The position numbers were made by a program, and so were the translations under genes. Shown here piece after piece: positions 12,978 to 25,045 of a DNA stretch of 64,000 bases. Source of the DNA: Bubalus kerabau (taxonomy: Eukaryota > Chordata > Mammalia > Artiodactyla > Bovidae); assembly GCF_029407905.1 (NCBI RefSeq), contig NC_073634.1, positions 27,417,501-27,481,500 of the forward strand. Direction: 5' to 3'. Within the stretch, counting starts at the first letter, position 1. Every line of letters begins with the position of its first letter. The notes beneath the pieces were generated by a model. The model was not told the origin of the DNA. It did no database searches and saw only the letters and a program-made list of their open reading frames with translations.

Positions 12978-12997
12978 AGCAAGCTAGCTAGCTAGCT
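12978..12997. repeat. (GCTA)n microsatellite
   Basis: About five head-to-tail GCTA units, self-complementary as CTAG. Confidence 0.8.
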
Positions 12998-13869
12998 TTC
13001 CTACTTATTCAATTACTCCTAGTTCTTGAAGGAAGTAGTGGCACTGTATTGAACTGACAAAGTATTAATTCTCAAATGTCCCTGTTGCATCTGGACAAAT
13101 AACTTCTCATCCGGCTATAGTCTTTGGCAATTCTGCCACTGCTGACCATCACAGTGCCCAGTGGCAGGCAACCTCACCTCTGACCTCCCACCTGTTCTGC
13201 TCCTCTGGCATTCCCAAGTAGTCTCCTATTTCTATAGCCAATAGACCAAAGCAGAAGTCATGAGATGCCACTTCCAAGTTTATGTTTTGGAAAGACTGTG
13301 GTTTCCTTCGTGGGCGTGCTCTGGCTCTGAAGGAAGCCAGTGGCCAGCCTGAGACAGAACTAGGAGAAGCCCATGTGGCAGACACCTGAGACAGACCTCT
13401 TGTCAGCAGCCTGGAAGGAGCTGAACTCTGTCCCCAACCACAGGAGTGAGGGTAGAAGCAGACTCTCTCTCAGGTAACAAGTCTTCAGATTACTACAGCC
13501 CGCCCGGTCACCTTGACTGTAGACATCGGAGAGACCTAAGCGGTGCCTAAATTTCTGACATGCAGCAAGTCTGAGATACTAAATGATAATCCTTTCAAGC
13601 TACTAAGTTCAGGTGCAATTTGTTAGGTGGCCATAGAAAAATAGTACACCTACCTTGGCTCCTCCTCCACACCTGAAAATCACAGCTCTTTCCATCTTTC
13701 CTCCTCCCCTGAGATATCCCTGCACAGCCAGGTATAATTTACAACATGTTTAAGTGGGGCTTCTACCATCAACCTTATTGAGGCCTTTAGTCTCTGAGCT
13801 CATCCCCACTCCTATCCCCATTTACCCATCCCCCCACCCACCCACCTCACCTCCTTGCTGTGCCTTGAA

Positions 13870-14240
13870 CATATTAGATGTGCATGCTCAAGGCCTTTGC
13901 ACTTCCCCAGGGCTTACTTTCTCTCTTTCCACAAGTCTCTGTTCAAACCATCACCTTCTCAGCTAGGGTTTTCCCAAGCACTCAAAATAAAAAGGAAATG
14001 CCTTCCACCAATCCCCTGCTGCTCCCTTATTTCCCTTTCTGGCTTAGTTTTCGCCTCTGGCTTTGGTATCAACTTGCATACTACATGTCTTATTAATTTT
14101 GTTTCTTATGTGACCCCTCTCCCCTAGACCAAAGGAAAGGGATTTGGGGATTTTGTCTGTTTTGTTCACTTCTCCACTCCCAGTGTCTAGAACCTCACCT
14201 GGCGTATTGTAGGCATTCAACAAGAATTCACTGACTAGAT
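13870..14240 (+). mobile_element. L2 LINE 3' region
   Basis: The order of words is that of the L2 3' end: 'gcctttgcacttccccagg', 'tctctgttcaaaccatcacc', 'ttttgtctgttttgttcac' and 'cagtgtctagaac...gtaggcattcaac'. Confidence 0.75.
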
Positions 14241-14254
14241 TAATGAATGGAGAT

Positions 14255-14470
14255 ATAGACCTCCCATTTTCTAAGCACCTATTTTTAAATACCAAATATA
14301 TATTGTCATTCATCCTCATAACAACTCTATGAGGTTGACATTCTTGCTTCTCATTTTATGGAATTTAAAACCTGAGATGAGGGGATGCTGCCTTATTCAG
14401 GGTCCCACAGCTAATATGCGGAAGTGCTAGGATTTGAGCCTCCTACATTCTTTTCTCTGCCCTTTTTCCT
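14255..14470 (-). mobile_element. MIR SINE
   Basis: The minus-strand MIR body is visible as 'ctaagcacct...cctcataacaactctatgagg...agggtcccacagctaatatg...ggatttgagcc'. Confidence 0.7.
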
Positions 14471-14489
14471 TTGCACGGATAACTCCTTC

Positions 14490-14720
14490 CAGTTAATGAA
14501 GTGCTTTCCAAAGCAACGATCTCATCTAAGCCTCACAATAACCCTGTGAGCTTGAAATTACTGATTATCTCCATTTTGACAGAAATGGAAATCAAAACTC
14601 AGAGGTGAAGGTATGTGCCCTGGCCGACACAGTTGGTATACAGCAGAGCTAGAATTTCTTTGGTTCATTCAAAAGACATTGACTGAGCAGCTCCCAGGTG
14701 CCAGATACCATGACTAGTAG
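14490..14720 (-). mobile_element. MIR SINE (second, adjacent)
   Basis: 'catctaagcctcacaataaccctgtgag', 'ccattttgacagaaatgg' and 'cagagctagaatttc' repeat the MIR order just after the previous copy. Confidence 0.65.
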
Positions 14721-15019
14721 GACAGGGTCCCCCCTCAAGTCTTCCTGTTTCCCACAATCCCCTGCCCCATGGGATCGCATGTGGGCCACTGCGGTGTGCG
14801 TTCAGAGTGAATGTGGATGTTGGTAAACATTAACTAATAAGTTAAGAGACATGGCCTCAGAGGAGCTGATGCAAAGGGAGATTGACTAGTGAGATCTGAG
14901 ACCTCTGGGAAGGGAAAAAGAAGAAATTATGAAGAAGGAAATTTTTAAAGATGGATCCAGAAGATGCAAAAGAAGGTGAGGTATCAGATTTTTTAAAATC
15001 CCCTTTTATTTCTATTCCC

Positions 15020-15640
15020 CACCCCCATCCCTCTTAACAGGCAATCCTCTTATAATGTGCATATGAATCTCTTAGTTCTTTTTTGCTTTTGCAAAATGCT
15101 TATATTTCTCTTGTGCATATTTTTAACTTACACAAATGATATCACACTGTATCTCTCTTTCTGTTTTTTTCTACCCAGCACTATGTTTCAAAGATCCATG
15201 CATGCTCCTGAGTGTACATCAATCTGTTGCTTCCCACTATTACATAATATGCCATGGTTTGTACCACATCCTACGCATCCACTCCCCCAAGGATGCCACC
15301 CAGATACTCCCCATCCCCAGTGCTATACTGCGACACACAGCCCTGCCATGCCCCTCCTGAGCCTGTGGGAGGTCTGCCATACACAGGTGTCAATAGTTTT
15401 AACTCAGTAATCCTGTTTGCTGCCCTGATTTGTTCCTCCAAATAAGAGCATCACCTTTGTAGAGCCTCATATCCCAGCCAGCACTTGGTGTTATGCAGCT
15501 CTTTAATTTCTGCCAGTCCAATAGTTGTAAAGTGATATCTCATTATTTCCTTAATTTACATCTCTCTGATTATTAATGATTGGAACAACTCTTCATTTGC
15601 TTGTTGGCCTTTTAGGTTCTCTTGAGTGAGAGAGTCAGAT
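15020..15640 (-). mobile_element. Old L1 3'-end fragment
   Basis: It reads as the complement of L1 3' sequence: 'aatgatatcacactgtatctc', 'caaagatccatgcatg' and 'taatatgccatggtttgtacc', followed by 'tccaatagttgtaaagtgatatctcatt'. Confidence 0.7.
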
Positions 15641-16074
15641 TTAAGTGACAGAAGGACGATTTGTCCACAAAACTAACCTGGATTCTTGGAAAAAGGGGAA
15701 GGCTTGGAAGGTACCTGAGCATGGGAACCAGCAATTCTCAGGCAGCACTTCCAAGTGAAAAGAGGCTTCAAGGTGAACAGCTTGGACCTGAACAACTGGG
15801 TTTTCCTGGAAAACCATCTTTTTATTTCCCCCAAAACACCACACCGGACATGGGAAACAGGATGACTCAGAAGGAAAGAATGAAGTCAGCCAGGAAGATA
15901 AAAGCTAGATTCAGCCAGTCAAAGCACATTTCCCAGAAACTGAAATCAATTGGATTCTATTAAGAGGAAGAATTTCTGTTCTTCAAGAGACAGAATTAAG
16001 AGATTGGAGAAGCAATCCGCAGTGTGAGAGAAAATTTCATAGAAATATATGAAATGTACACGTAAGACAAGGAA

Positions 16075-16940
16075 CTCAGATCCAGACTATATATATAACT
16101 TCTATAAATCAACTTAAAAAAGACAAAAAGGACTCAGCAGAAATATGGGCAAAAGACTTGAACAAGTACTTCACAAAAAATGATATACAAATGACCAAAA
16201 ACCATATGAAAATGTGTTTCCACTTCCTTAGTTATCAGAAATATCGACAGAACCATTAGACAGACACGAGTATGCACCCGCCTGAGTGGCTGAAATGAAA
16301 AAAACAGATAATACCAAAGGTTGAGTGCAACATAAATTGGCAAATCCTCTTTTGAAAACTGTTCAGCAGTATCTTCCAAAGCTTCCCTTCGGGTATGCAT
16401 ACCCTTTAACCCAATAATTCCATCCTAGGTATACATCCAACATAAATGTGTTCACCAAAATATATGTACAAGAGTGTCCATGGCAACACAGTTCATAATA
16501 TAGATGACCTAGAAACTACCTAAAGGCCAATCAACAACAGAATAGATAAATAATCATGGTTTATTCACAGAATGAAATACGACACAGCAAGGAAAATGAG
16601 GGAACTACTACTTCACGCAACAGTACAGATGAATTTCAGAAAGTAGCCAGATACAAAATAGTGCATGTTATCTTTATTTATATACATCCACATAAAGTAC
16701 AAAAACAAGTGAGACTGATCTACGGTGAAGTCAAGGCAATGATTATCCTTGAGCAGGTATCAGGCGGGAAGAGTCGCTGGGAGGGATTTGGGGAGTGGGG
16801 GAAAGGTTCCATTTCTTGATCAGGGTGTTGATTACATGAATGTGTACAGTCTGAGAAATGGCATCAAGCTGTGTTCTTAGGATTTGTATTGTTTTCTGCC
16901 AATATGTCATGCTTCAATAGGTCAACTTCAATAAAAAGTT
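16075..16940 (+). mobile_element. Old L1 ORF2 end and 3' UTR
   Basis: Decayed sequence of the L1 ORF2 tail is readable: 'gggcaaaagacttgaacaa', 'acaaatgaccaaaaaccatatgaaaa', 'ataattccatcctagg', 'tccatggcaacac' and 'gaatgaaatacgacacagc'. Many stops and indels; not functional. Confidence 0.85.
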
Positions 16941-17189
16941 CAAAAAACATGTTTTGTGGGTACCTACCACCTCACTGCAGCCCTATGCTGACAAATCAGG
17001 GGTAGGAGACAGCCCAACAAGGAGCTACTGGCAACAGGCGGTAGTGCTGGAATCATCCCACAAGAGAAGGACAGATGCTCACCTTAACCTACTTTGCAAG
17101 CCAAGTAGAGTTGAGTGCACAGCCAAGACATGCCTCACGAGATTTCAGAGGAGAACCAGATAGGAGGGTCTTACATGTGGGTGGGACTT

Positions 17190-17345
17190 TATCAAGAACC
17201 AAGCCCTTTTCTGTATTTTATCCTGCTCATGCCCCTTTGCAGCTGAATGAACCAAGATCCCTACAAGCAACAGGACTTGCCTGTGGCTACACTGCTAAAA
17301 AATCCCTGAGTCAACATCTAGTCCTCAGGTCTCCTAGCTCAAGGA
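17190..17345 (-). mobile_element. MIR-like fragment
   Basis: Weak minus-strand MIR order at 17225-17300 ('aatgaaccaagatccc... caagcaacaggacttgcctgtggc'). Divergent. Confidence 0.35.
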
Positions 17346-17659
17346 TCTTTCTCTCAGGCCACACTGCCAGCTCTGTTTGAGCTGGAGCAATCAGGGTAGA
17401 CTTCCTGGAGGAGGCACACATCACACCAGATACTGAAGGATGAAGACAACTCACAAGGGCAGACAACAGAGGAAGTCCAAGCATATGCTGTGCCTGGTCT
17501 GGGTGCTTACTAATATAACAGGAACCCAGCTTTCTGCAGAGTGGAGGTGTTCCTGGGAGACAGGCAGACAGAATGGCCAGGAAAGTATAGCCAGCTCCCT
17601 GGCCTCGCTCTCTTGCCCCTTCTGCAAAGCCCTAGGAGTCTCTCCTCCCAACAGCTCTC

Positions 17660-17800
17660 CGTGCCCCCAGATTTATTTTGCTTTCTTTCGCTAAATCAAA
17701 CTTTATCAGACAGTTTTACTGTCAGCCGTTAAACCAAAATGTGTTTGTGCAACAGTAAACACCCTGTTACTGCAGGGAAGAATTACATAAACAACAGCAG
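17660..17800. promoter_or_regulatory. Candidate enhancer with forkhead-type sites and hairpin
   Basis: GTAAACA (17755-17761) and ATAAACAAC (17787-17795) are forkhead-type. TTGTGCAA (17745-17752) is C/EBP-like. GACAGT-TTT-ACTGTC (17709-17723) is a perfect inverted repeat. The block is AT-rich and repeat-free between GC-richer flanks. Confidence 0.4.
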
Positions 17801-18890
17801 AGACAGGCCATACCCAGGAACCCGTGGCGCTCACGGGGACTGGAGTAGGGCGGGCAGGAGGGCACTACAGGGGCATCCCCAGGCCTGAGGGCCAGCGGGA
17901 CAGCCCACATGCTGGCCTGGAGCATCCGCTCTCACCAGAATGGAATGGCTGGCAATCATTCCTCCAGCCAGAGGCGTGCGTGGTCCTCCAGAGATCTGGG
18001 TGGGAGAGACTCTCTCCAGAGCCCAGGGGGTGAGGGCAGACGGGGAGGGAGGAGAGGACATGCTAGGCAGGGGTGGAGTGGGTTGGGTTTGGGTTAGAAC
18101 TGGGTGAGATAGGGCAGGTGGAGGGCTAAATGGGCTGGAAAAAAAGATGAAGGCTGGAAGGAGGAAAGAGAGGATTAGGGTCGGCTGAGAAGACAGGAGG
18201 GTAAGGAAGAACGTGGCAGCGAAGCTGACTGCTAGAGTCTAGATTGTTGGCCAAGGAACAAAGAGATTGAAGTCCATGGGGGCATGGAGGTTTATAGCAG
18301 CCTGGGTGAGTGGCAGATTATTGGGATATCTGAGCAGAGAGAGACAGGCTCCAGTGGACAGAGTAAGCCAGCTGGGCTATGCCTCTCACTGGGTACGCCC
18401 AAGGTCGTCAGGCCTTCAGGCCCCCTCTACCCATGTGTTTGCAAGACCCTCTCATGGTTGCCTGCTGAGCCAGACAGCCACGTGCCATGATCCGTCTAGG
18501 GGAACTTAAAAATGAGATCGAAGGAGGCCCCAAGTGCTGGATGGACATGGAGACAGCTGGTGAGAAGAGGAGCAAATGGTTTACATTTTTGCCCCTACTG
18601 GGCACTGGGCTCTGTGGTGGGAGTTCTGGCCCACATTTTGAGTCTCACATCTACACTTTGAAATAGAAGTTATTATCCTTACATACCACGCTGTCTGTTC
18701 ATATTAATCATCCTATTCCTCCTACCTGATAACTAACAATTATCATTTTATGGAGCACTTACTATGTAGGAACGAAAATAAGAAAACGAAATAATCAGAG
18801 ATCCAGGGAGCTCATCCCCAGGGGTCCTGGAGCCACAGCAGAATGGGCAGCTGTTGGCATAGAGTCAGAGGCAACCTATCAGAGAAGTCA
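17800..18890. other. Non-coding, G-rich stretch
   Basis: Purine-rich sequence with repeated gggt/ggag words at 18040-18200. No gene is supported. Confidence 0.4.
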
Positions 18891-19030
18891 GGCACTTGGA
18901 GTTCAGGTCCTCTCTGCCACTCAGTAGGTGTGATCTTGCTCCATGCGAGCTGTTTCCTCATTTGCAAAATAAAAATATCTACTGTTCAGGTGGAAAATTA
19001 GAGATAATGTAAGGAAGGACTCCTCAAATG
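18890..19030 (+). mobile_element. MIR SINE
   Basis: 'gttcaggtcctctctgccactcagtaggtgtgatc... gtttcctcatttgcaaaat' follows the plus-strand MIR order. Confidence 0.65.
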
Positions 19031-19059
19031 CCTTTCACCTGTTAGGGAGTGTCCTGGGA

Positions 19060-19205
19060 CAATATATATCCCTTTCGAGGCCTTATCTAGTTCTCAGTGT
19101 CAACCTGCTAGGTGGAAATTGAGGCTTAGCGAGCAGACCCTGCTCAGGGTCCCAGGTGAGGTGAGAAGCAGTGCTCAAGTCTGAAGCCAGTTTTGTGATA
19201 CTCCA
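19060..19205 (-). mobile_element. MIR-like fragment
   Basis: Minus-strand MIR order: 'gaggccttatctagttctcag', 'gtggaaattgaggcttagcgag', 'agggtcccaggtgag'. Confidence 0.5.
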
Positions 19206-19717
19206 AGCCTTCTGGCTGTCACCGCCCCTCTCTATCAGGCAGTGTGATGCTGAGCTAGGGGATGTGTGTGTGGGGGTGTAGTCACACGTATTAGTCGGTG
19301 AGAAAAGTATTCCAAGGGTACAATGACATCAAGGAGGTTCTTCCATGAACTATCATTTAAAATCCTTCTTTTGGAAAAAGAAAAAAAAATTCCTTTTTCT
19401 AAAAGGAAAAGTATAATTAGAGACCATCTATGCTGTCTCCATGGAGCCTGCCCCACCTCCCCACCATACGCCACCCTGTCTGAGACAGAATTGAATGGAG
19501 GCCGCCATCATGTCTGGAGTGAAGGATGCTGGGGTGCCTGCCAGCGACCCAGGCTCTACCATAATCCCACTGTACATTTTTTTTCTAACATTTTATGGGC
19601 TTGTACCCGGTGAAAGTGAAAAAATCGTTAAGTATGTAGCTTGCTCAATTTTCACAAATCAAACACACCAGGTAGCCAACATCAAGAAACAGGACATTCC
19701 CAGCACCCCAGGTTTCT

Positions 19718-19990
19718 CTCTTGCTGTTCAGTCACTTAGTTGTATCTGACTCCTTGTCACCTCATGGACTGCAGCACGCCAGGCTTCCCTGTCCTTCACC
19801 ATCTCCCAGAGCTTGCTCAAATTCATGTCCATTGAGTCGGTGATGCCATCCAGCTGTCTCATCCTCTCTCTCCCTTTTCTCCCTTTTCTCCTTTTGCCCT
19901 TAATCTTTCCCAGCATCAGGGTCTTTTCCAATGAGTCAGCTCTTCGTATCAGGTGGCCAAAGTATTGAAGCTTCAGCCTTTTTTCTATCC
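19718..19990 (-). mobile_element. BovB LINE 3'-region fragment
   Basis: It shares words with the BovB piece at 63222-63548: 'gcagcacgccaggc', 'ttgagtcggtgatgcc', 'tttcccagcatcagggtctttt' and 'caggtggccaaagtattg'. An expanded ctcccttttct tract sits inside. Confidence 0.8.
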
Positions 19991-20029
19991 CTCTCCTATT
20001 CCCTTAATACCTACCACATGCTACGCACC

Positions 20030-20265
20030 AACAGTTGACTTTCAACACTGCTAATCAGTTTTACCTATTTTAAAACTTTATATAAATGTAATCAACCCAT
20101 ACGTACTCTTTAGCATCTGGTCTTTTTGCTAAGCATTATATTTGTGAGTCATCTATAATTTTTCAAGTACACAATTGCATTCACATTGCTGTATAATATT
20201 CCTTTTATGAATAAGCCACAATTTACCTATTCTGGGCATTTGGGTAGTTACCAATCACTTAGAGG
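20030..20265 (-). mobile_element. Old L1 fragment
   Basis: Minus-strand L1 3' words such as 'tcacattgctgtataatattcctttt' and 'gggcatttgggtagtt'. Confidence 0.6.
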
Positions 20266-20628
20266 TTTTTAAGTATCTTGTGATTTTGAGGGACTAGATG
20301 TCAGACTCTCCAAAACTCTCTGTAAAAAGTAAGGTCATATTTCATTACTGATGGATTTTTTAAAACAAGCATTTAAGATTTCTCTTCTGAAAATTATGAA
20401 CTATCACAATCAATCTGTGTGATAGTTTTACCTCTAATAGGAGTTCTTAGAATTAACATGGGTAAATTCTACAGATATCCTACTGATTCTTCTCTTAGAA
20501 TCAGTTGCAAGTTTCAAGAAAATTTTGAGATTTCAAGTTAGCAAATTATTTTATGAGAGAGATGGACAAAAGAGCGTGATAAGAAAAAAGCTTTGCATAA
20601 AAGGTCCCTTATCCCAAAGAAGGGCTCG

Positions 20629-20817
20629 CAAATGCTTTGCCATTTTTTTCCAGAAATATGGGAAACACAAATGTGACTTAAAAGGCTAAAATAATTTCCC
20701 TCTCCTCTATTGCGTTTCAGCTGCCAAATGCTTGTCATTTCTTTCCAAAAATATGGGAGACACAAATGTGACTTAAATGGCTAAAATAATTTTCTCCTCT
20801 TCTATTGCATTCATCAG
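20629..20817. repeat. Local tandem duplication, two copies, period about 95 bases
   Basis: Copy 1 starts CAAATGCTTT at 20629 and copy 2 starts CAAATGCTTG at 20725. Both run through ATATGGGA, CACAAATGTGACTTAAA and GGCTAAAATAATTT to a CTCTATTGC-like end. About a dozen differences separate them by eye. Confidence 0.9.
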
Positions 20818-21490
20818 AGGGCAGGGCAGAGGAAGTAAGTGACGCATATAAACACAATAAGTTAGTCATTTCCCTTCTCATGAATTTCTCCATGAATTTC
20901 TTAGTTGCCATAAATGAAAGTTATTTATATTACTGAAAATACCTGCAAATTCATTTGGTCCCAAATCACTGAAATTTTAATGACTACTCCAGAGTTCTTT
21001 TTAAACAAACTTTTTGTTACAGGAGCTGACATTTTCTAATTGCTAATGTGATGCATTGAGAACACTGAAAACAATGGAGGAAGAGTTGGAAATAAGGCTG
21101 GAGCAGTGGTCTGGGCTCAGATTACAAATGGCTGTAAGTAAGAGGAGCCTGGATGTTCACTTACCTGTGTCTATGGACCAATTTCTACATTTTTAAAAGA
21201 AAAGAAATAAAATGTCCAAATGCATTTTAAACCTCCTCAAATTAGTTTACCAGGTCAAAAAAAAAAAAAAGTTTTCCTCCCTTGTTGAAATCAATGTGAC
21301 CTTTAAAGTGTAAATTCAGTCTTTGGAAAGCTTGCCACAGAAGGGTTTGAGCCACTTTTTAATTTTCTCTATTTAATTAAAAATAATACCCAAGATTCGT
21401 CTCTGGGGAAACTGGGTAAAAGACACACGAGCCTTTGTACATGTTTCTGCAACTTCCTGTGACTCTATAATTATTTCAAAACTTAAAAGT

Positions 21491-21575
21491 TGGGACTTCC
21501 CTGGCGGTCTAGTGGTTAAGACTCCAAGCTTCCATTGCAGGAGGCATGGATTCAAAAAAGAAAAAGAGAAAAAAA
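21491..21575 (+). mobile_element. CHR-type SINE, truncated
   Basis: 'gggacttccctggcggtcta' with 'gtggttaagactccaagcttcc' is the SINE head. It breaks off after the second box into an A-rich tail. Confidence 0.85.
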
Positions 21576-22484
21576 AACCTTAAAAGTTGAAAAATAACAA
21601 TAATATTAAAATAGTAAAGAACTCTGTACGATTTAGGAGCGTTTAACGCTGCCTTCAGGCATCACCCGAGTGCTCAAACGGCATTTTGGAGACACTGAAG
21701 CGGAGAACCTTTCTTTTCCACAAGTTTATCATTCCAGATGGCAGTATAGAAACATAGCCTCCAAAAAATGACTCCAAATTACAGGCATTTGTAGCCATTC
21801 AAGACTTAGAGTTTGTAAAACATCCACTTTCCTTCCATTTGAAACCTTTGGTGGGGAAGAGGGAGGGTAGCAGTGGGAAAGAAGGCTTTTGGAAACTTTT
21901 CTCCGAAGGGCCTGGCCTTGCTGTACATTCTATGTGCATTTTTGGTTCGATTTACATCCGGGAGTCGATTTTTTTTTTCTTCCATAGTTATGTTTCAAAC
22001 ACAAGTATGGAGTTGTATTAATAAATGTTAGCCAGTCTGAGCTTGCAATTGACAGGAAAAGAGATTCTCAGTACTGAAAATTTGCTGAAGATTGTCAAAA
22101 ATAGTATCACCTTTTGTTTAGGGGCCATTAGCCAGGGTGCTGCCTGGAGATCTCTCAGAGCCCCTCAGGCGATGCCCCCACTCCATTCAGTTCCTCAACA
22201 AAAGAGTCTCCATCCACATGTTAGGCACTGGATGAGCTGCCAGAAACAGCTATTAGGTTAGAGACCACGTTCCAGGTCTGACCCATGTGTTTCAGGACAG
22301 AAACTAGTTGTTCTACTGATCCCTCAGTAACAAACTCAGATTAGCAAAATTCACAGAAGGAGCTATGAAAACTAGAGCTTTGATTTATTCAGTTAATATG
22401 GGATTGACCCCCTCACTCCCTCATGGGGAATCAGAATACTTAAATCCCCAACCAAAATCACCAACTAGGTATTTAAGGGCAAGG

Positions 22485-22700
22485 AAGTAGTTCAGAGTCA
22501 GGGACCTCAGGGTCCAACAGCCTAGGTTCCAATCCCAGCTCTCATTTACTATCTTTGTGATGTTGGGGAAATGAACTAGCCTCTCTACCTCCATTCTATC
22601 CTCTGTAATATCCAGATAATAATAGTGACCAAAAGCATTAGTTATTGTAAAGATCAAATGAGAAAATGTATTAAAGGGCTTAGAACAATATTCTCTACTG
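22485..22700 (+). mobile_element. MIR SINE
   Basis: Plus-strand MIR order: 'cagcctaggttccaatcccagctctca', 'gatgttggggaaatgaac', 'agatcaaatgagaaaatg' and 'gggcttagaacaat'. Confidence 0.7.
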
Positions 22701-22784
22701 TGCTTAAAAAAAAATGTTCTTTATTTAAGTAGAAATATGCACCAGAAGACTGCTCTGCCAGCCCAAAATCAAAACAAAGGGCAG

Positions 22785-22950
22785 GGACTTCCCTGGTGGT
22801 CCAGCGGCTAAGACAGCAATCCCACCACTTTAGGAGGTCCCTATTCAATCCCTGGTCAGGGAACTAGATTCCACATATTGCAATGAAGATCTAAGATCCC
22901 ACGTACTGCAACTAAGACCCAGCACAGCCAAATAAATAAATATTTAAAAA
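22785..22950 (+). mobile_element. CHR-type SINE
   Basis: Near-complete copy: 'gggacttccctggtggtcca' head, 'ccctggtcagggaactagat', 'gatcccacgtactgcaact' and an (AAATA)n tail. Confidence 0.9.
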
Positions 22951-24110
22951 ACAAAGGGCAGTTAAGGTGATAGTTCCCTTTAGCTTAGGAGACATCTGTG
23001 AAATATCCCTTACCCTGCAAAACAATGAACATCCTCTGGTCACTAGGCCGCTCCCAGTCTTCACATTTTCTATTTCCCTCCCCTGGGCCCATACTGGAGA
23101 AGCCGGACACATCTTGCTTTTCTAAACTCCTTTTTCCTGCGTGAACCACTTTTTGCCTGTTGACCCGTTTTTTCCTTCTGTTTAACTCCATTGAGATTGT
23201 TCCTCCCACAGTCCTAGTGGAGCTTGTTTCTTTGCCCCACCCCCACCCAGCCCAGTGTTGATTCAATTAGAACCACTCTCTGCACTCCAGCTGGGGCGCC
23301 CAAGGTCAGAGCCCATCTGCAGAAATCACATTACCTTCCCTATGAATCACAACCCATCATTTCATATTGGTGTCAGCAAGATTTAAATCTTTCACTAAGA
23401 GCTACACATGCATTTCACAGTTGTATAGTTCCTGCCTTTTTTTTTTTAAACCTAGCATAATTAAGTTCAGGGCACATGTAATTTTATTTTTGGTTCCATT
23501 ACTTTATTTGTCTCTCACAATGGAAACTATATATATGTTTGCATACTTTTTTAATTTGGCAGGTAAACATGCTGAGGTAGTGCACATAAACTCCTTTGAT
23601 CTCAGTTTTCTTGCTTAGCTGAAAGCTGACTACTTCCATCCTGAACATCATGTTTTCAGATGACTGGCTTTGGAAATCCCCTGGCCTAGGCAAATAACTG
23701 CTGACTTGACATTTCCTCCCCAATTGCCAAAAGCACCTTACATTCAATACATGTAAGACTAAACTTATAATCTTATCCCTAAATTAAGTCTTATTCCAGG
23801 GTTCCTCATCTGAATGATGGCACCTTCATCTATGCACCTGGACCATAGAGCCCGTTCTTGACACGTCCTCTCCTTCATCTGCCATATGCAATTCATCTCA
23901 AGATTTCAGCTCCTGAACATCCCCTGAATCCATCCACTTCTCCCTATCTCTAATAATGCTTTCACCCCTATTCAAAAGTACTTTTGTCCCTGAGCTAGAC
24001 TATAACTACAGCCTCCTGATTGGTCTCTCTGCATTGATTCCTGGTACTTCAGTCTTCTATTGATGAAGGAGGCGTGTTCTGTGTATTCCAGATTGCCTAG
24101 ATGTGGTTTC
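22950..24110. other. Non-coding stretch
   Basis: No gene is supported. The part 23800-24090 has L2-like words; 23330-23560 is AT-rich and unassigned. Confidence 0.4.
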
Positions 24111-24240
24111 TAACTATAGTGCTCATCAAATCACCAAACATCCTTGCTAAAATGCAGCATCCACCTGTGGAAATTCTAATGCATTAGGTTTTGAATGGGA
24201 TTCCAAAATCTGCAGCAAGTACCTCAAAATGATGATGATT
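24110..24240 (+). mobile_element. hAT-Charlie MER5-like fragment, split by a BovA2
   Basis: 'gtgctcatcaaatcacc', 'ctaatgcattaggttttgaatggg' and 'tgcagcaagtacctc' follow MER5 order. The BovA2 at 24253 interrupts it, and host sequence continues after 24550. Confidence 0.55.
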
Positions 24241-24252
24241 AGACTTCAGCTC

Positions 24253-24538
24253 CGGAGAAGGCAATGGCACCCTACTCCAGTACTCTTTGCCTGGAAAATC
24301 CCATGGATGGAGGAGCCTGGTGGGCTGCAGTCCATGCGGTCGCTAGGAGTCGGACATGACTGTGCGACTTCACTTGCACTTTTCACTTTCATGCACTGGA
24401 GAAGGAAATGGCAACCCACTCCAGTGTTCTTGCCTGGAGAATCCCAGGGACGGGGGAGCCTGGTGGGCTGCCGTCTATGGGGTCTCAGAGAATCGGACAC
24501 GACTGAAGCGACTTAGCAGCAGCAGCAGCAGCAGCAGC
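24253..24538 (+). mobile_element. BovA2 SINE, complete
   Basis: Dimeric BovA body with a (CAG/AGC)n tail. Perfect 12-base target-site duplication AGACTTCAGCTC at 24241-24252 and 24539-24550. Confidence 0.97.
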
Positions 24539-24714
24539 AGACTTCAGCTCACCCTTCTGGGGGTCATTGGCTGTGGCTCACCAGCACCATACTGGGCACA
24601 TTTAGAGAGAGTCAAATACGTCTCACGCGTGAATCAAGGAAGGAGGACCCTCCCCGAGCTGTTCAGGCGCTAGGGATACAGGAGTGAATAAAAAGGACAA
24701 AAATCCCTGTCTTC

Positions 24715-24980
24715 GAAAAAGAAAACAGACCTGTGGTTGCCCAGAAGGAGAGGTGAGGAGGAAGGGTCAGATGGGGAGTTTGGGACTAGCAGGTGCAAAC
24801 TATTATATATAGAATGGATAGACAACAAGGTCCTGCTGTACAGCACAGGCAACTATATTCACTACCTTATAATAAGCCACAATGGAAAAGAATATGGAAA
24901 ATAATATATATATGTATGTATAACTGAACACTTTGTACACCAACACTGTAAAAATCAACTACGCTTCAAATTTTTTTAAA
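24715..24980 (+). mobile_element. 5'-truncated artiodactyl L1 3' end
   Basis: L1 3' UTR words ('ggtcctgctgtacagcacagg', 'caccaacactgtaaaaatcaac') end in an A-rich tail. A 14-base target-site duplication, AAATCCCTGTCTTC, lies at 24701-24714 and 24981-24994. Confidence 0.9.
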
Positions 24981-25045
24981 AAATCCCTGTCTTCATGGAG
25001 CTTGCATTCTTGTAGTGGGAGAAAAGTAAAACAAAAATTAAGATG

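Larger units (their letters stand above)
20500..22120. promoter_or_regulatory. AT-rich candidate regulatory region
   Basis: Most of this 1.6 kb is repeat-poor and AT-rich, apart from a CHR SINE at 21491. It includes GATAAG and TTTGCATAA near 20576-20600, the tandem duplication at 20629 and dense TTAAT words at 21880-22110. Enhancer function is inferred. Confidence 0.3.
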
